Shown: positions 1 to 12,600 of the stretch, piece by piece
Layout: each line of letters opens with the position of its first letter
Position numbering within the stretch: the stretch's first letter is position 1
Assembly: GCA_013397695.1 (NCBI GenBank)
Contig: VYZI01000029.1
Location: 2,082,207-2,146,206, forward strand
Direction: 5' to 3'
Origin: Centropus unirufus
Taxonomy: Eukaryota > Chordata > Aves > Cuculiformes > Centropidae
Length of the DNA stretch: 64,000 bases
The notes under the pieces: model-generated
The model's input: only the letters and a program-made list of their open reading frames with translations
Told to the model about the DNA's origin: nothing
The model's database searches: none
Program-made: the position numbers and the translations under genes

Positions 1-2496
1 ACAGAAAAGAGTCACCATATGATTAATGTAGCTCTCTTTCACTGATTGGAAAAGTAGCTGGGTGAGAGCAGTGATAGATTACATAAATGTAACTGAAGTT
101 TTTCACTTCAGCTTTCAGTGGGTCTGGGCAAAAACAGTTGCTGAATATTCAAGTTCAAACATATGCTGTCAAAACTCTCATATTAATTAGATTCTTGTGG
201 ATACAATTTGAAATGTGACACTACCTCCAGCTAAATTCCAATTGGGGGACAAAATTCCCCCACAAAATAATGTTTAGAGGCATTCTGTCCCGTGCAATTG
301 GTAGAGAATTATTTTGTAGAGAGCTTTCACATTGAAATTCTTCAATGTTTTCCCTGAACATTCTCTTAGAATCAGTCAGTAGTCTCTTACAAAAAACCAT
401 GTTTACATGAGACACTGAACTCTTACCTCCCTGGTCTTTTTCTTTAGGGCATCACCTAGACAACCTGGTAATGACTTCATAAAATGCTGACATAGGCCTG
501 TGTTTGACAGTGACGCATTTCAAACTCCTGCCTGATACTACTGTACTTTCTTTTTAAGTTTTTCAGCTTTTACAGTTTTCTCCAACTTCCTTTGAAGTGT
601 ATTTAAAGGCACTATACAGCACTTATTTTCATAATAATATTGTGTAATAATACTTACACTGTATTACACTCAGTGTGCACTACTGCAGTGACCTGTATAC
701 TTACATTGAGGTTTCATAACAGTATCTATTGGACGACAAATGAATGAGCCTTCAAAGTTCTTGAGCACTTTATCACCTTAAGAGGTAATTGTACAACCTA
801 GTTTAAAAGAGATATTTTCAAAGCCAATGACAAGAACATTCAGTTGTTTTCTACAGGCTAATAAATAGAACACGTTGGCAGTGATAAAGTAGCTTTCTTC
901 CATTTAATAAGTTGTTGACATCAAGGAATGGAGCTATTTACTGCAAACTAAGAGAAGCATTTCAGTTATATTCCTTGATGTTTTGCTGTTAAAAAAAATA
1001 GTTGCTATTCTACTTTGTAAACCTGCAAGAAACTTAACCAATTTTCCCAAACAGGTCAGTTTTGTATAAAGCCAAAATTTGTAAATTAATGTTATCCAGG
1101 GGTATCAAATCTGTATAGTGATCAGTATTTCCAGGTTTCTCCACTCCCACTCCCCGACACCAAATTACAAAAAAAAAAAATTCTCTGGTTCAGAATCTAG
1201 TGAGTGAAACACTATGAAATGACCTCATCAGTTCCTCCAACTTCTAGGATTACCACCACAGGTCTGACCACACTCTCAGAATTACAGAAACAATCGACTG
1301 AGACTGGGCTTAGTGTGACATCTAACAATGTGTTCTTAGGACTGTGTAATCTGTAGGGAATTTTATAGCCTTCCTGCTGGACATGTAGTTACACTTCTTA
1401 GGAAATTAAGACCATGATGAACCACATTTGGTCTTCAGCACTGACCAATATTTCAGAGTATGCTTGGAATAAAACCAGCTATCAGAGAAGTTGGTTGCAA
1501 CACTGAGGATAGCCAGTTATGGTGAGATATGCTCTCTGCTATGTGTGTCCATGGGAATGTGTGAGCGCTTTCCCTATACAACCACTCTAGCCCCAGAAAC
1601 TTATAGAATTGTTTCTTCACCTTATGCAGCCTTTATTGGAGACAGTTGGGATGCTTGCAAGGCTGCACAGCAGCTAAACTACAGCTCTTTAGTACAACAA
1701 TGATAAACAGGAGTGGCTCCATCCACGGACATCTGAATGACTTGTAAATTGGCCCAAGTTATTGCTTTCTGTAAAACTACCAGAGGGGAAACTAATAAGC
1801 AAATTATTGTTAACTGCCATCCAGAACTTACCAAAGCATTGATCTGCAACAGTTTTCCAGCTAGTTAGTGTACTTTTATCATTGTCCGATGAGCTCCTAA
1901 CTGACTCCTCCATGAAGAAAGCATAGTAGAAGTTACTACTTAAATCATAACATTTTGTTCCCTTGGGTTCTATAAAGTTCAGGCTGATGGTTCCCAAACT
2001 TTCTAAAACACCGGGGAAAATGCTTTATGGTTTACACATTGCTCATAATAAAATACATTACAGTCACTAATATTCGGTCAATTGAAAAAGAGTGATAAAA
2101 TTACTAAGACCAATGAATTAGTTTGCATTGAAGAATGATATTTCTATAAGTAAAAAAAAGTATTTCTTAGAGTCTAAGAAGTCTATATTGGAAATTCAAT
2201 ATGATCAACATGCCTCCTAAATTTCTCCACAGTCATTTGACTTTTGCTTATCTTAATTAGTGTGCCTAAAGTTGTTCCCCAGCTAACTAGTAGCTTTCCT
2301 CAGAAACTGTATTGTATACCAGCATGGCTTTAGTGTTCCCCCTAGACATTTGCTTTAGCTGCTGAATGTTGTCACAGTCAAAAACAGGTTTCTCATTTTT
2401 ACTCTTGAGTTGCCCAGGTTGCAGATGTCCAGCCGTGAGTTCACAGCATGCCCTTGTAGGCCATGGTACGTATGGCCTTTTAGGACTTCACATTTG
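1..2496. other. Intergenic, no gene seen
   Basis: AT-rich DNA with many stops in all frames. The longest frame (minus, 1689-1997) has no recognisable motif. No repeat is recognised beyond an A-run near 1170. Confidence 0.75.
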
Positions 2497-2672
2497 CAGA
2501 ATCACAGAATTGTTTAGGTTGGAAAAGACCTTTAATATCATCGAGTCCAACCCTTGACCTAACACTGCCAAGTCCACCTCTAAACCATGCTCGTAATGGC
2601 TACATCTATGTTTTTTAAATTCCTCCAGGGATGGTGACTCAACCACTTCCCTGGGCAGCCTGTTCCATACCT
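2497..2672 (-). mobile_element. CR1 LINE 3'-end fragment, antisense
   Basis: The plus strand starts GAATCACAGAATTG followed by GTTTAGGTTGGAAAAGACC, the reverse complement of a CR1 3' tail. Read on the minus strand, the fragment first gives the last residues of the CR1 reverse-transcriptase ORF (WNRLPREVVESPSLEEFKK, clearly recognisable), then the 3' UTR and the octamer tail. It is a typical 5'-truncated, dead copy of about 175 bp. The fused minus-strand frame at 2488-2682 is this relic and not a host gene. Confidence 0.9.
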
Positions 2673-5600
2673 TTGTATGCATTAGCTATTTAATCAAGCT
2701 TTACATCCAGAGAACATCTGTGATGATCCTATATTTACATACTGCTTCTTGGGCCAACCAATCCCCAAGTGATTTACATACTATGCTCTATGACTCTTGT
2801 GAGCAAAGCTTCCACTGAAGTCCATAAACAAAATAGCCAAGTAATCAGACTCAAAACTGTCCCAAGCCCTCCTCATTAAACAGTGAAACACCTTAATCTA
2901 TCCACCCATAAATCTTGCTGATAGTATACAATTGGTATACCATGCAAATGAAAGCATAAGACATTAGCCATGCAAACGAGAATTCTGTACTTTGAAATTT
3001 GGAGTGGACTCTAGAAACAGTACTCCCTTCTTTCCAGTAAAACTAGCCAAGGCTTTTTTAACCACAAATAGTTAAGACCTTCCTTTTAATACCCATACTT
3101 AGAGCACAAATCTCCCCTCTAACAAGCAAATCTGCTTGGCACGACTAGAGATCCACAAAGTGCTATTACATTATTTGCTGTTGTGCACCAGTAACTGAGC
3201 AGCAGAGGTGTTTGCTCTTCCCTTCTGCTGAGCAATTCATGTGCTGCAACGTTTCATTGGTGTCTGCAGAAAGCTTACATCAGCAGAAGTGTAACACGTC
3301 TATTGTATTCTGCAAAATCCATCATATAATTTGCAGCAGGCTCTCTACCTCAGAGTCACATAAAGTGAAAGACCAAAAGTTTGAAAACATAAAATTTGAA
3401 AGCTTAATAAAAGCAAGACTGTCATGCTTTAGAGAGAACTTTTCAATCATGACAGGCTCTCTAGACATGAGTTCAAGCCTTGCTTATTTTCTTTGCGTCT
3501 CTCTCTGCTGAGAGAGAAAGGTCTTAGCTGTAGTCATTTCAAGGAGAGAATTGCAGGAAAACTCAAAGATAATGTTAGTCTGAATCCTAATTTGTTCTTC
3601 TGTAATAAGATGTATCATCCCTACCAGGATTTTTTTGCTAAATTATTTTATTATTATGAGCTGATCTTCTCCTGGGCATGTTCATTTTTAAGGGTTTAAG
3701 ACAAGACAACTTATAGTGTGAGAAATTGAGTGCTTCTTGAAATTTTATATGAAAGCAGATAGAGCAAATATAGCCCCTGTGATTCTGAGTCACTCTTTTT
3801 TTGGGGCACTCATGCATAACTGATGATGTAGAATTACTCTCAATAAATATTTCCTAACCTAAGTGATATATTCAGATTTTCATGTTAATTAAAATCATAG
3901 AACAAACAACTGATTCTGCTGAGGCTGAAGACTTGAAAAGAAAACGTTTCACAAAATGTGAGTGTTCATGCATCTTCCCAGAATTGTAAACTGTGATTAA
4001 CTTGCATATGTCTTTTCCTTATGCCTGCAAATATCCCTGTGCTATATACTGCAGAAAAGTTAGAAACTGGGCTTATACATGCAAACTGCACCTAGATGGT
4101 CTTTACATCTGATAACTGGTAATTCCACTTCTCCTCCACCAGCCTTAAACACAAACTTACTGTTGGACAGGTTATTTCATAGCATCATTAGGATGTCTCC
4201 TTTCACCCTTAAGTGAAAGCCACCACACACATGGGCAAGATAAAAGTCTAACCAAAAATCCAGGGTAGTTTAAGAAACTTGCATTCTTACCCACTTTCAG
4301 AACACAGGAGATCTCATAACATTTATTCAAAAGCTATAATCGAGCCCTGAGCTTCCCCCTTTCCCATATTCCAGACCATGGCCCTATAGTGATCAGTGTT
4401 TCAGTAAATCACTGTCTGCCCTGTCCAGCCATCAGCACCAGTTTTTTAACCTTTGCCACAGGTACCTGTCTGCTGAACAAGACCCCTCATAAAGGACACC
4501 TTAACATCCACCAGCTGGAGAATGAGGGAAGTAGATGCAGATAGAGGTTATGCCTGAAAGGTCAGCCTACACTGAATGTGTACCATCCATACAGTGAATC
4601 AAATATAGCCAACTACTTCTGTTTGCCCCAGTCCTCTCACATAATTTTCATTTTGTATCTTCAGTTCTCTTGGATTTTTGTTCACTGGTTTGCAATGTCA
4701 CCAGGAATTTTCTTACATCAGTTTGACATGCCCTCATTCTTCTTTCTACAGTCTCTCCATTTCACAGCTTTCTTATGCATTAGGAGGATGCCATTTGAAT
4801 CTATGTCAGACCCACACAGGCAAAATGTTTGCAAGTAGCCATAATGGATGAAGAAAGTTCATTTGTCTCTCACAGCAGTGAAAAACACCCCAAGTTACCT
4901 GATTTGGCAAATATATAGACATTTCTTCTTCTCCAATTTTCATATTGGGTTTTGTTGGTTATGTTGAACATTCCTGTAAAGGAGCAGCCTTCAGATTGGT
5001 TGTGAGCAGCTCCTGCTGCTGCTTCTGGCAGCACCTTTCCCACGGCAGCAAAATGCCTTACAACAGGTTTTGACTAATTCACTACTTGTTTGAGGTATTG
5101 AGGCGTCTCAAACTGTATGAACTGCTTTCTCTGTCTCTTCCAGATCCTCCCATTTTGATCTTCACAGTTGATAGATCTGATATTGAGTGTCCCCCTAATG
5201 AATCCATCAAAAGGTAAGGCTGAAGAGGTTATTAAGAAGTTTAACTTAATTAACTGCAGATTTTGCCTTCTCTGTTCGCCTAAATTGCCAATCATTTCAG
5301 TACACAGGACCTTAAAATTATCACCTCTTTCTTTGTTTCACTTTTTCTTTTTTAAGAAATGTAGAGCAATATATCAAAACTTCCCACAATATATATATAT
5401 ATCAGTCCATCAGGAACAGTCTATAGGCAAGTTATATTGCTGAAATAGCTTTACCAAGAACATAGCAGATTTTTAGTGTGCAGTACAACCACATTGGTTT
5501 GGGAAGAATAGAGTGAAGAAAGATGAAATGTTAGAGAAACTAAGGAGGCTGCAAAAGTGATAAAGAAGAAAAATGACTGAAATTATTTTCATGCACCACA

Positions 5601-8600
5601 AAATACTTAAACATTGTGAAATACGAGAATTTCTAAAGAAAATTTTATAAAGAATAGAATTAATTTTTTTAAGAAAAATCTCACTGATTTTGTAAAAGTC
5701 GTCAGCAACAAAAACAAAAGTCAGTGCAGAGGATTTTGTGGATTTCTATTATTTCTATGGAACAGAAGAAGTGTGTTTTCTGGGATTTTGCTGAAAAAAA
5801 AAAATAATCGGGATTTCATCTTCATCTATTGCCAGCTCAGTCAGAGCTTCTGAATTTGAATCTATGACGCATCTGGCATGCTGTTACTTCCTCTACTCCT
5901 ATATCACATGGGAATAATTCCCATTGTCAAAACTTTTACTTTCATTTACTCTCTTAAAATGTAACCAGCTCTATTTTTTTTCAAATGGGAATAAAAGTCT
6001 GACAAGCAGGTGAAATATGGGTGTGTTTCCGTAGCAACTGTGGCTAGAGATCCTGCACCTTCCCCAGATATATCTTCATCCAGAGCCACAGCAACAGACG
6101 CAGCTTGATTGACACCCATCAGTGTGATGTACAGATAAGCCCCAAGTGATGGGGCCCATATGGTGTATTTGTCCCCTGCTAATTGATGTCCACTTGCTGG
6201 AAGGGTTGGATTGAGGGAAGTTCCTTCCTCCCAGGCTTTATATGGCAAGACATCTCATACGCCAGGGGCGGCACTGTCACTTGCATGGGGTGCTGGTGGT
6301 GTCAAGTTCAGGTGAGGCTAGGGGACCTCCAGCATGCTAAGAAAAAAAATACTATAATCTCGATAGGAAATATCTCTTGAGAAATAAAAATCAAGTGGTT
6401 ATAACTTCCCTGCTAACATATGAAGCTTAAAGTTTACTGCAGAGGTTAGGCAGTGTGTATCCTCGTTCATCTTGCCCTCCTTATTCTAAAAATCATATTG
6501 GACACATCACAAATTCAGGCTTTCTATGATTCTTATATCAAAAAGCTGTGCATTTATAGCACAGCATACATTGATACGCTAATAAATAATTGCATTTCTC
6601 CAAGAGGAAGAAAAGAATGGGTTTAGATTAGTTTTGAATATTCAAGCAGGAAAAAATTGTCCTTATTATACAAAGCAACAAAAATTAAAAATCTAATTTT
6701 CCCCAAAAAAGTAAAAGTTTAGTGTGACAAAATTTGTGAAAAACAATAACATCCTTGCTTAGACCAGCTGTTATTGTTGAAAAAAAAAAAAAGAGAAGCT
6801 GTCAAAAACACGGTCTACTTCAGAACTGAACCAGAAACCTTCAAGTATAAATGCTAGCTAAGAATAAATGGTATATTTTTAGCATGATAATTTTAATCAA
6901 TTGGATGCCCTCACACCAAATGTGGTTTGTACTTTTCGAGTACAGAGAGTGCTGTAAAGTGAGAGGTGATAATGTCACTAGTTCTAAAGGAACATAGAAA
7001 CAGGCAGTTATTATGCAGGTAATAAGTAAAAACTCTGTTATTATTCCCCCTCCAGACTGAAACACTGTTTTCCAAACAATTTTGTTTGAGAGGACTGCTT
7101 ACATGAAAGCTGTAAAAACAAATCTCATTGAGAAAAATATCTTTCAAGCCATATGAGGAATTATTGCTATTTATTATTACAATTATTAGTTTTCCAGTGA
7201 TCAAATTATTACAATAATCATCTTTGTGTTCGAGAATAGCAAATAGCAAAATAGCATAGAGAATGGAAAAACCTGTGAAGGTCAATGTTGCTTTCATTTC
7301 AGGTCCTGAGATTGCATAGTAATGTTTAGCAGATGCTATGAGTATGAATGTCAGCAGTTAGTCATTACAGTCAATAATGCTGCGCATTGGCACAGTGGCT
7401 TGATTCTTTAAACTTCTTCTCAGAAACTTTCTGCTCCCTTAGAGCACATAGCTCTGGTAATGTGAGCTAAAACTGTACTAACTTACACTATCTAATGAAG
7501 GAAAAGCCACAAAAATACTCCTAAACAATTTGTTCTATTCGCCTCAGTCCTGAACACTTTTCCCATAACAAAAAACTTGGGAGCCTTGTGCATCTGTGTC
7601 TCATCTGTAGTCAGCGTAACAATATCTTTTTGTTCTCATGCATGCCTTTCACGGCCTTTTGGAAAAGAAGTCACACGAGCGAGAGGACTCCTGTAGACAT
7701 ACCACAGGCTTTCACAGGCACGTCACAGTTCTGACAGCCCTCCTTGGACCATGTAGACAGAAAGGCTATGGTTAACCAAATGCCCTAGTTAGGTCCTTCT
7801 GACAAACTGATTTTGTTTACTTTGCCTGGCAGTAGGATAGAGGTGGATATGTAAGAAAATGCACACTTAAAATACACGTTGGGCATGGAGGAGGGTGAAG
7901 GCAGGAGCTAAGCCCAAGATTCTAACTAGGAATCTTACCAATATGCTTTCCTTCTCATTCTCAGATTTAGTCAACATAAACGGATAGATTTTCAGATTAA
8001 AACAAAGCAGATAAGTTAATAAGACTGTTGACAGCTGTATGGGAAAGTGTCCCAGGCATCAGAGATCATAAAGGAAAATGTTCTTTCCTGACATATGACA
8101 AGACACGCACTCAGGATAAGCAATGGAGAAAACACACATCAGAGAAGATTTGGCAAGTACCATTGTTATCAACAAATAAACAGCAGGTCTGCCCACCATT
8201 TCAGCACAAAAATTTCAGTACATTAATGAAGTTTTTACAAAGCTTCAGAGTGACAGGTGAGGCAGGCCACCTTTATGCTGTATCTAACTCATTCCAACAT
8301 CTTTGAGCCACTGAAAACACTGAATTATAGAAGATTTCATAACAGGTGTGTAACTAATGCTTGTAGTTGGAAGGTCTTTCTAGCGATTATTCGAATGCAA
8401 AGGAGCACTGAATATATTAATTCATATTTGCTTTCCCTCTGCTTCCTAATTTATCTTACACACATCTAAATAATCTGTCTGATTGAGGCATTATTTATCT
8501 GGTGCCCAGTAATATGCCTGTCAAGGAATGCAAACTTGAATTTAAAAGGTGTTGAGATATATTTAGCAAATAAAGTAACTATTCGGATTGTTCATTAGCA

Positions 8601-9410
8601 TCAAAAAGCTTTCCATGTTGTGCCCATAAGAAAACATGACCCTCTAGATCATAATTGCCCACTACTAACTTATTTGTTATTTGTGTGTACATGGTGTGCA
8701 GGACAAAATACACAACAGAAAGAGAGTGATTGGATCAAGCACTTTATTGTCATGTTGTTCCACTCAACTGCCTCATTATGATTCAATTTGCAAGGTGAAC
8801 TTAATGGCTCAGGACTGAAATACATAAAGATGCCTGTCCCCAGTTTATCTTCAAGACACTGTAAGCAGACAGACCAGTTTAAGGTCCTTCTAAAGGGGGG
8901 TTTTGTGTTAGGATAAGCCTTATTTTATTTCTGCATTTTCAACAAGTCATGTGCATGGACAAGATGTTGATGGAAGAAGTGCTCCTTTTTATTGGCCCAC
9001 AAAGCTTTAAAATAGTCATTTCCTCAAAAGCAACATAGATGTGGAAAAGGCTTTCCACATCTTCAAAATAGTCAGGGGTAGAAAATATTGAAACTACTAA
9101 TAGTTCCATCATATCAAATCTGCCCTGTTAATTAGGCAAATTATTTTCAATGACTTTCAGTGATGATGTCCACTTTAAGTAAAAGCAAATACCACTGTCA
9201 AACAACTATAAAGTAATTAACTTTTTCTTTTCTGCTGTTGTATTTCTTACTTTTACTAACTTGGTTTTGAATATTGGTCAATTCTTCAGCAGCATTTAAA
9301 AGCAGATAGGTAATCTGAGTGATTTTCCATCATTCATCATCTTTCATTTTTTCTAGGGCAGCAGACTTTGGCCCCTGCAGGGATCTGTTTGGTAGAGTAT
9401 CATGGAATTA
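2673..9410. other. Intergenic, no gene seen
   Basis: AT-rich noncoding DNA. A somewhat GC-richer block at about 5990-6330 carries a minus-strand frame (5946-6248) without recognisable domains. The frame at 6911-7297 minus is low-complexity. No RNA gene or clear repeat was identified. Confidence 0.7.
5386..5403. repeat. Short (AT)n run
   Basis: An uninterrupted AT dinucleotide run of about 8-9 units in otherwise AT-rich intergenic DNA. Confidence 0.8.
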
Positions 9411-9628
9411 AGCCCTGGAAGGGACAGAGTTAATATTCAAGCATCACCTCCTCCAAGCTCAGCAGTGATGCATCCCAACAAAGAGGGAGTCAGGAAAAAA
9501 CACCAGGAAGCCTGCATGGATGAACAAGGCACTTCTGGATGAAATGGAACACAAAAAGGAACTATATAAGGTTCTATAAGGTTTCTTCCAACTCAAACCA
9601 TTCTAATATTCTATGATTCTATTATTCT
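9411..9628 (+). mobile_element. CR1 LINE, internally deleted: ORF2 linker joined to 3' tail
   Basis: Positions about 9472-9570 stay open and translate to RKPAWMNKALLDEMEHKKEL, matching the CR1 ORF2 region between the endonuclease and reverse-transcriptase domains. At about 9571 the sequence switches directly to the CR1 3' end (GGTTTCTTCCAACTCAAACC, then octamer-like ATTCTATG copies to about 9628). The entire RT domain, normally well over 1 kb, is missing between the two. The 5' edge near 9411 is approximate. Confidence 0.8.
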
Positions 9629-12600
9629 TTCCTATTTGGGGTTGGGAGAGTGTTGAGGGGGATTTGGGATACCCTCTCTTTCCTTGATCTTTTGACCTTG
9701 TGGTTTTGCCATCGTTTGCCACAGGGTTGCCTGGCGTGATCCTCTGTTCCAGAGCCCTTTGCCTTTCTGGCTTCACTGAAATGGTAGTTCACTGGGTTTT
9801 AAAATGCTGCCCATCACTCTTTTCCTCACCCATTCTGAGTCAGAGTTTGATGTTCATCAGGAGCTCATTCTTTCCCGCTCTGAGATAGGAGGCTGGGGTG
9901 CCCTCTGTCTCTCTGTGCTTTTTGCCTTCATAGTTTAGAAAAGGGGGTACCCAACCCACTGCATTATGGTTTCCCTAAACACCAGAAAAATTCCCAAATT
10001 TCTCAAGGGAAAGCATCCTGGAGGTCAGAGTGAGCAAAAATTGCTTTGATTTCTGAGTGCAACACTTTCCACAGTCCTTATTGAGGTTGTGAGTCAATGG
10101 CAGCCCAGATCTTTTGGATAGGAACACTTGACACAGAAGTACCCCTGCAGAAGACCAGCAGCCCAAGACACAGGATGGCAGGAGAGGGTAAGGGTCAATC
10201 TTTAATGTCATACTGAATAAGAAGGAAACAAAAACCTTCAAAGTTCTGCCTGTAGGAAGTTATTTCTCTCTACAAGAAAAGGAAGGTAAAATGAGGAAGA
10301 AAGCATGGCTGCAAATAATCTTCTAGGTATAAAATGAGGGGAGTAATTAATATTTCTAATTTTAAAAAAGTTACTCTTGTGGTCTGGTAAATAAAATAAA
10401 AAGTAATTCAAATAAGGACATGACAGACACAAAAAAAAGTATGATGATGTGGAAAGGAACAGAGTTGTAACAGCCTCATAAGTTCCACTTAGGCCATGTC
10501 TATACCATGGGACTGAGCAGCAAATCAAAGCTCTCTTGGGACTAAACTCAAATACACGTGATTCACCCTGTGTGCTGATTCCCATGGCAAGTTGGCTTTG
10601 ACACAGGCCAGAAGGCATCTTGACCCACTCTGAAAAATCCTGTGGCTGGACAGCCAGGGGACCAGGACCTAAGGTTGCTCTAGGTCTATACACCTGTCCG
10701 CGCAGGAAGGAGATCCTGGAGCCATCCAGAAGCATCAGTGAAATGCTCAGTGGGGACAAGCCCTTCTTAATCTACCAGAATGCCCTCCATCTTCAGATGG
10801 GGAGTGTGCTCCTGTTGTGAATGAATTAAATCAATACCACAGATGCAGCACCAGAAGGGCTTGATCAAGCTACTGGCAGCAAAAACATGGAATAAAAACG
10901 AGGAAAAAAAATCAAATAGTGAAAAGGAATTTTCAACCAGTCATGTTTGTTCTTTGTATCAAAGTTCTAATGATACTTATATGAATCAAAAAAGACATTA
11001 TCAGATCATAAAAGCAACAGGTCAGAAGGAGGTGGAGAAGACCGGTACACAGTGCAAAGCAGTCAAACTTTACAGCCTCATCTCAGAAAGCGTCAGATTT
11101 GCCTACCCCAGTGACCCCTCGTACACTACAATACAGGTGGGTTTGGATAAGAAGTCTTAACAGAAGTTTGCAGAGCTTACCTCCACTTTTGGTGCAACTC
11201 CTCATATGTCCCAAGTGCCACAATATTGCACAATATTTTCATGTCAGAATAAAAGTGAGATATGAAATGAGAGAGTAATTAAGAAAAGACTGTAAAAAGA
11301 AAGAGCTGCAACTCACAGGTACTACCTAGTAAATTGAGCTTATTTACATTTCTGATACCTAACTAAAGAAAGTTTGATGAATTCATCTCAAGAAGATTAC
11401 CTTTATTTTACTGAGCAATAAAATATCAGCAAATATACCAAATAAATAAATCTTCCCCGTGTTACAGTTCCCCAATCCTTTTCTCGTTTTCTAAAATAAT
11501 TTTATTTGCTGCAGTTTGGCAAAGTATTACAAGTAGGGTGTTTTTCCTTGATTTTAAACTCACTTACAGTCAGAATTCATGGCAGTTGAGTGTAGCTTTG
11601 ATTAAGGCCCCAAATCTCTTCTGTTCAAGTTCCCACTGTTTTTTTGCTCTGCAATATCTGAGCACCCAGCACCATCTCTGGCCAGCTGCATGAGGAACAA
11701 ACTTAAATTCAAACTAAAAAAAAAAATCTCTACTACAAAATTTTCACAACTCAAGAGAGATAAAGTAGTTATGAAAATTTTGTAGCCAGAAAGAATCTTG
11801 GTCATTTGGAATTTAAGGTGCCCCCAGAAGTAAAAAACACATGAAATTATATTTAATTCTTTCTATAAAACTCTCTAAAATTTCTGTATTATGTACTATA
11901 CTTTTCAATTTATGTTTTTGTTTCTGCTTTATCTAAGGATGATTTAAACCTTGTGCTTCCTTCTACAGGAAGGCAACCTCTTTTGCCTTTAAATTAATCT
12001 CACTATCTAATAGCTCCAGAATGATGGACTAGGCATGGAGTGAGTAAAAAATCCATGTTGAGATTTGCACCCCTATTTCCTGCTTGGTTCTTTACCATAA
12101 TGAACCACATCGAAGCCAGAAATTCAAAGACTTATTATTACAGAGGAAAATAGTGAATTTGAGCTTATTGTGTATCTGAGTCAAGAAAAATACCCTCCTC
12201 AACTTTCTTACCCTGAACTGAAGCCTCCATCTTGATTTCATAAACTGAGGTGTAAAAGTACTTGAAAGATAAAGGTAATATGTGGAATCGAATTTGCATA
12301 TCACTTGTTCTCTCAGATCTTGGGGAAAATCAAGTTTATTCTATTTGGTTGCATAAGTCCTCCTTCAGAGTTGGAGATTTAATGGTATACAGGAAATATT
12401 AAATGACTGGAGTTGAAAAAACGATTCCTGAGCTACATTAGCTGAAACAGGCAACTGTTCCTACACATGCATCATCATACTTACATGCACACAAGTCTGG
12501 AAAAAACATGGTGTAGAGGCTGTATGGGTTAGATTAAGCCTTAATCTCTGCCATTGGTTTTATTCCCTCCTGCTTTTCTTCCCATGGTATCAAATACATA

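Noticed and set aside
10490..10545. Motif resembling an old reptile DNA-repeat terminus (GGCCATGTCTA)
   Set aside because: Only about 20 bp of loose similarity, with no second terminus or target-site duplication seen.
10238..10759. 173-codon minus-strand frame, the longest in the intergenic region
   Set aside because: No recognisable domain, ends in translated AT-rich sequence, and has no supporting splice or promoter context.
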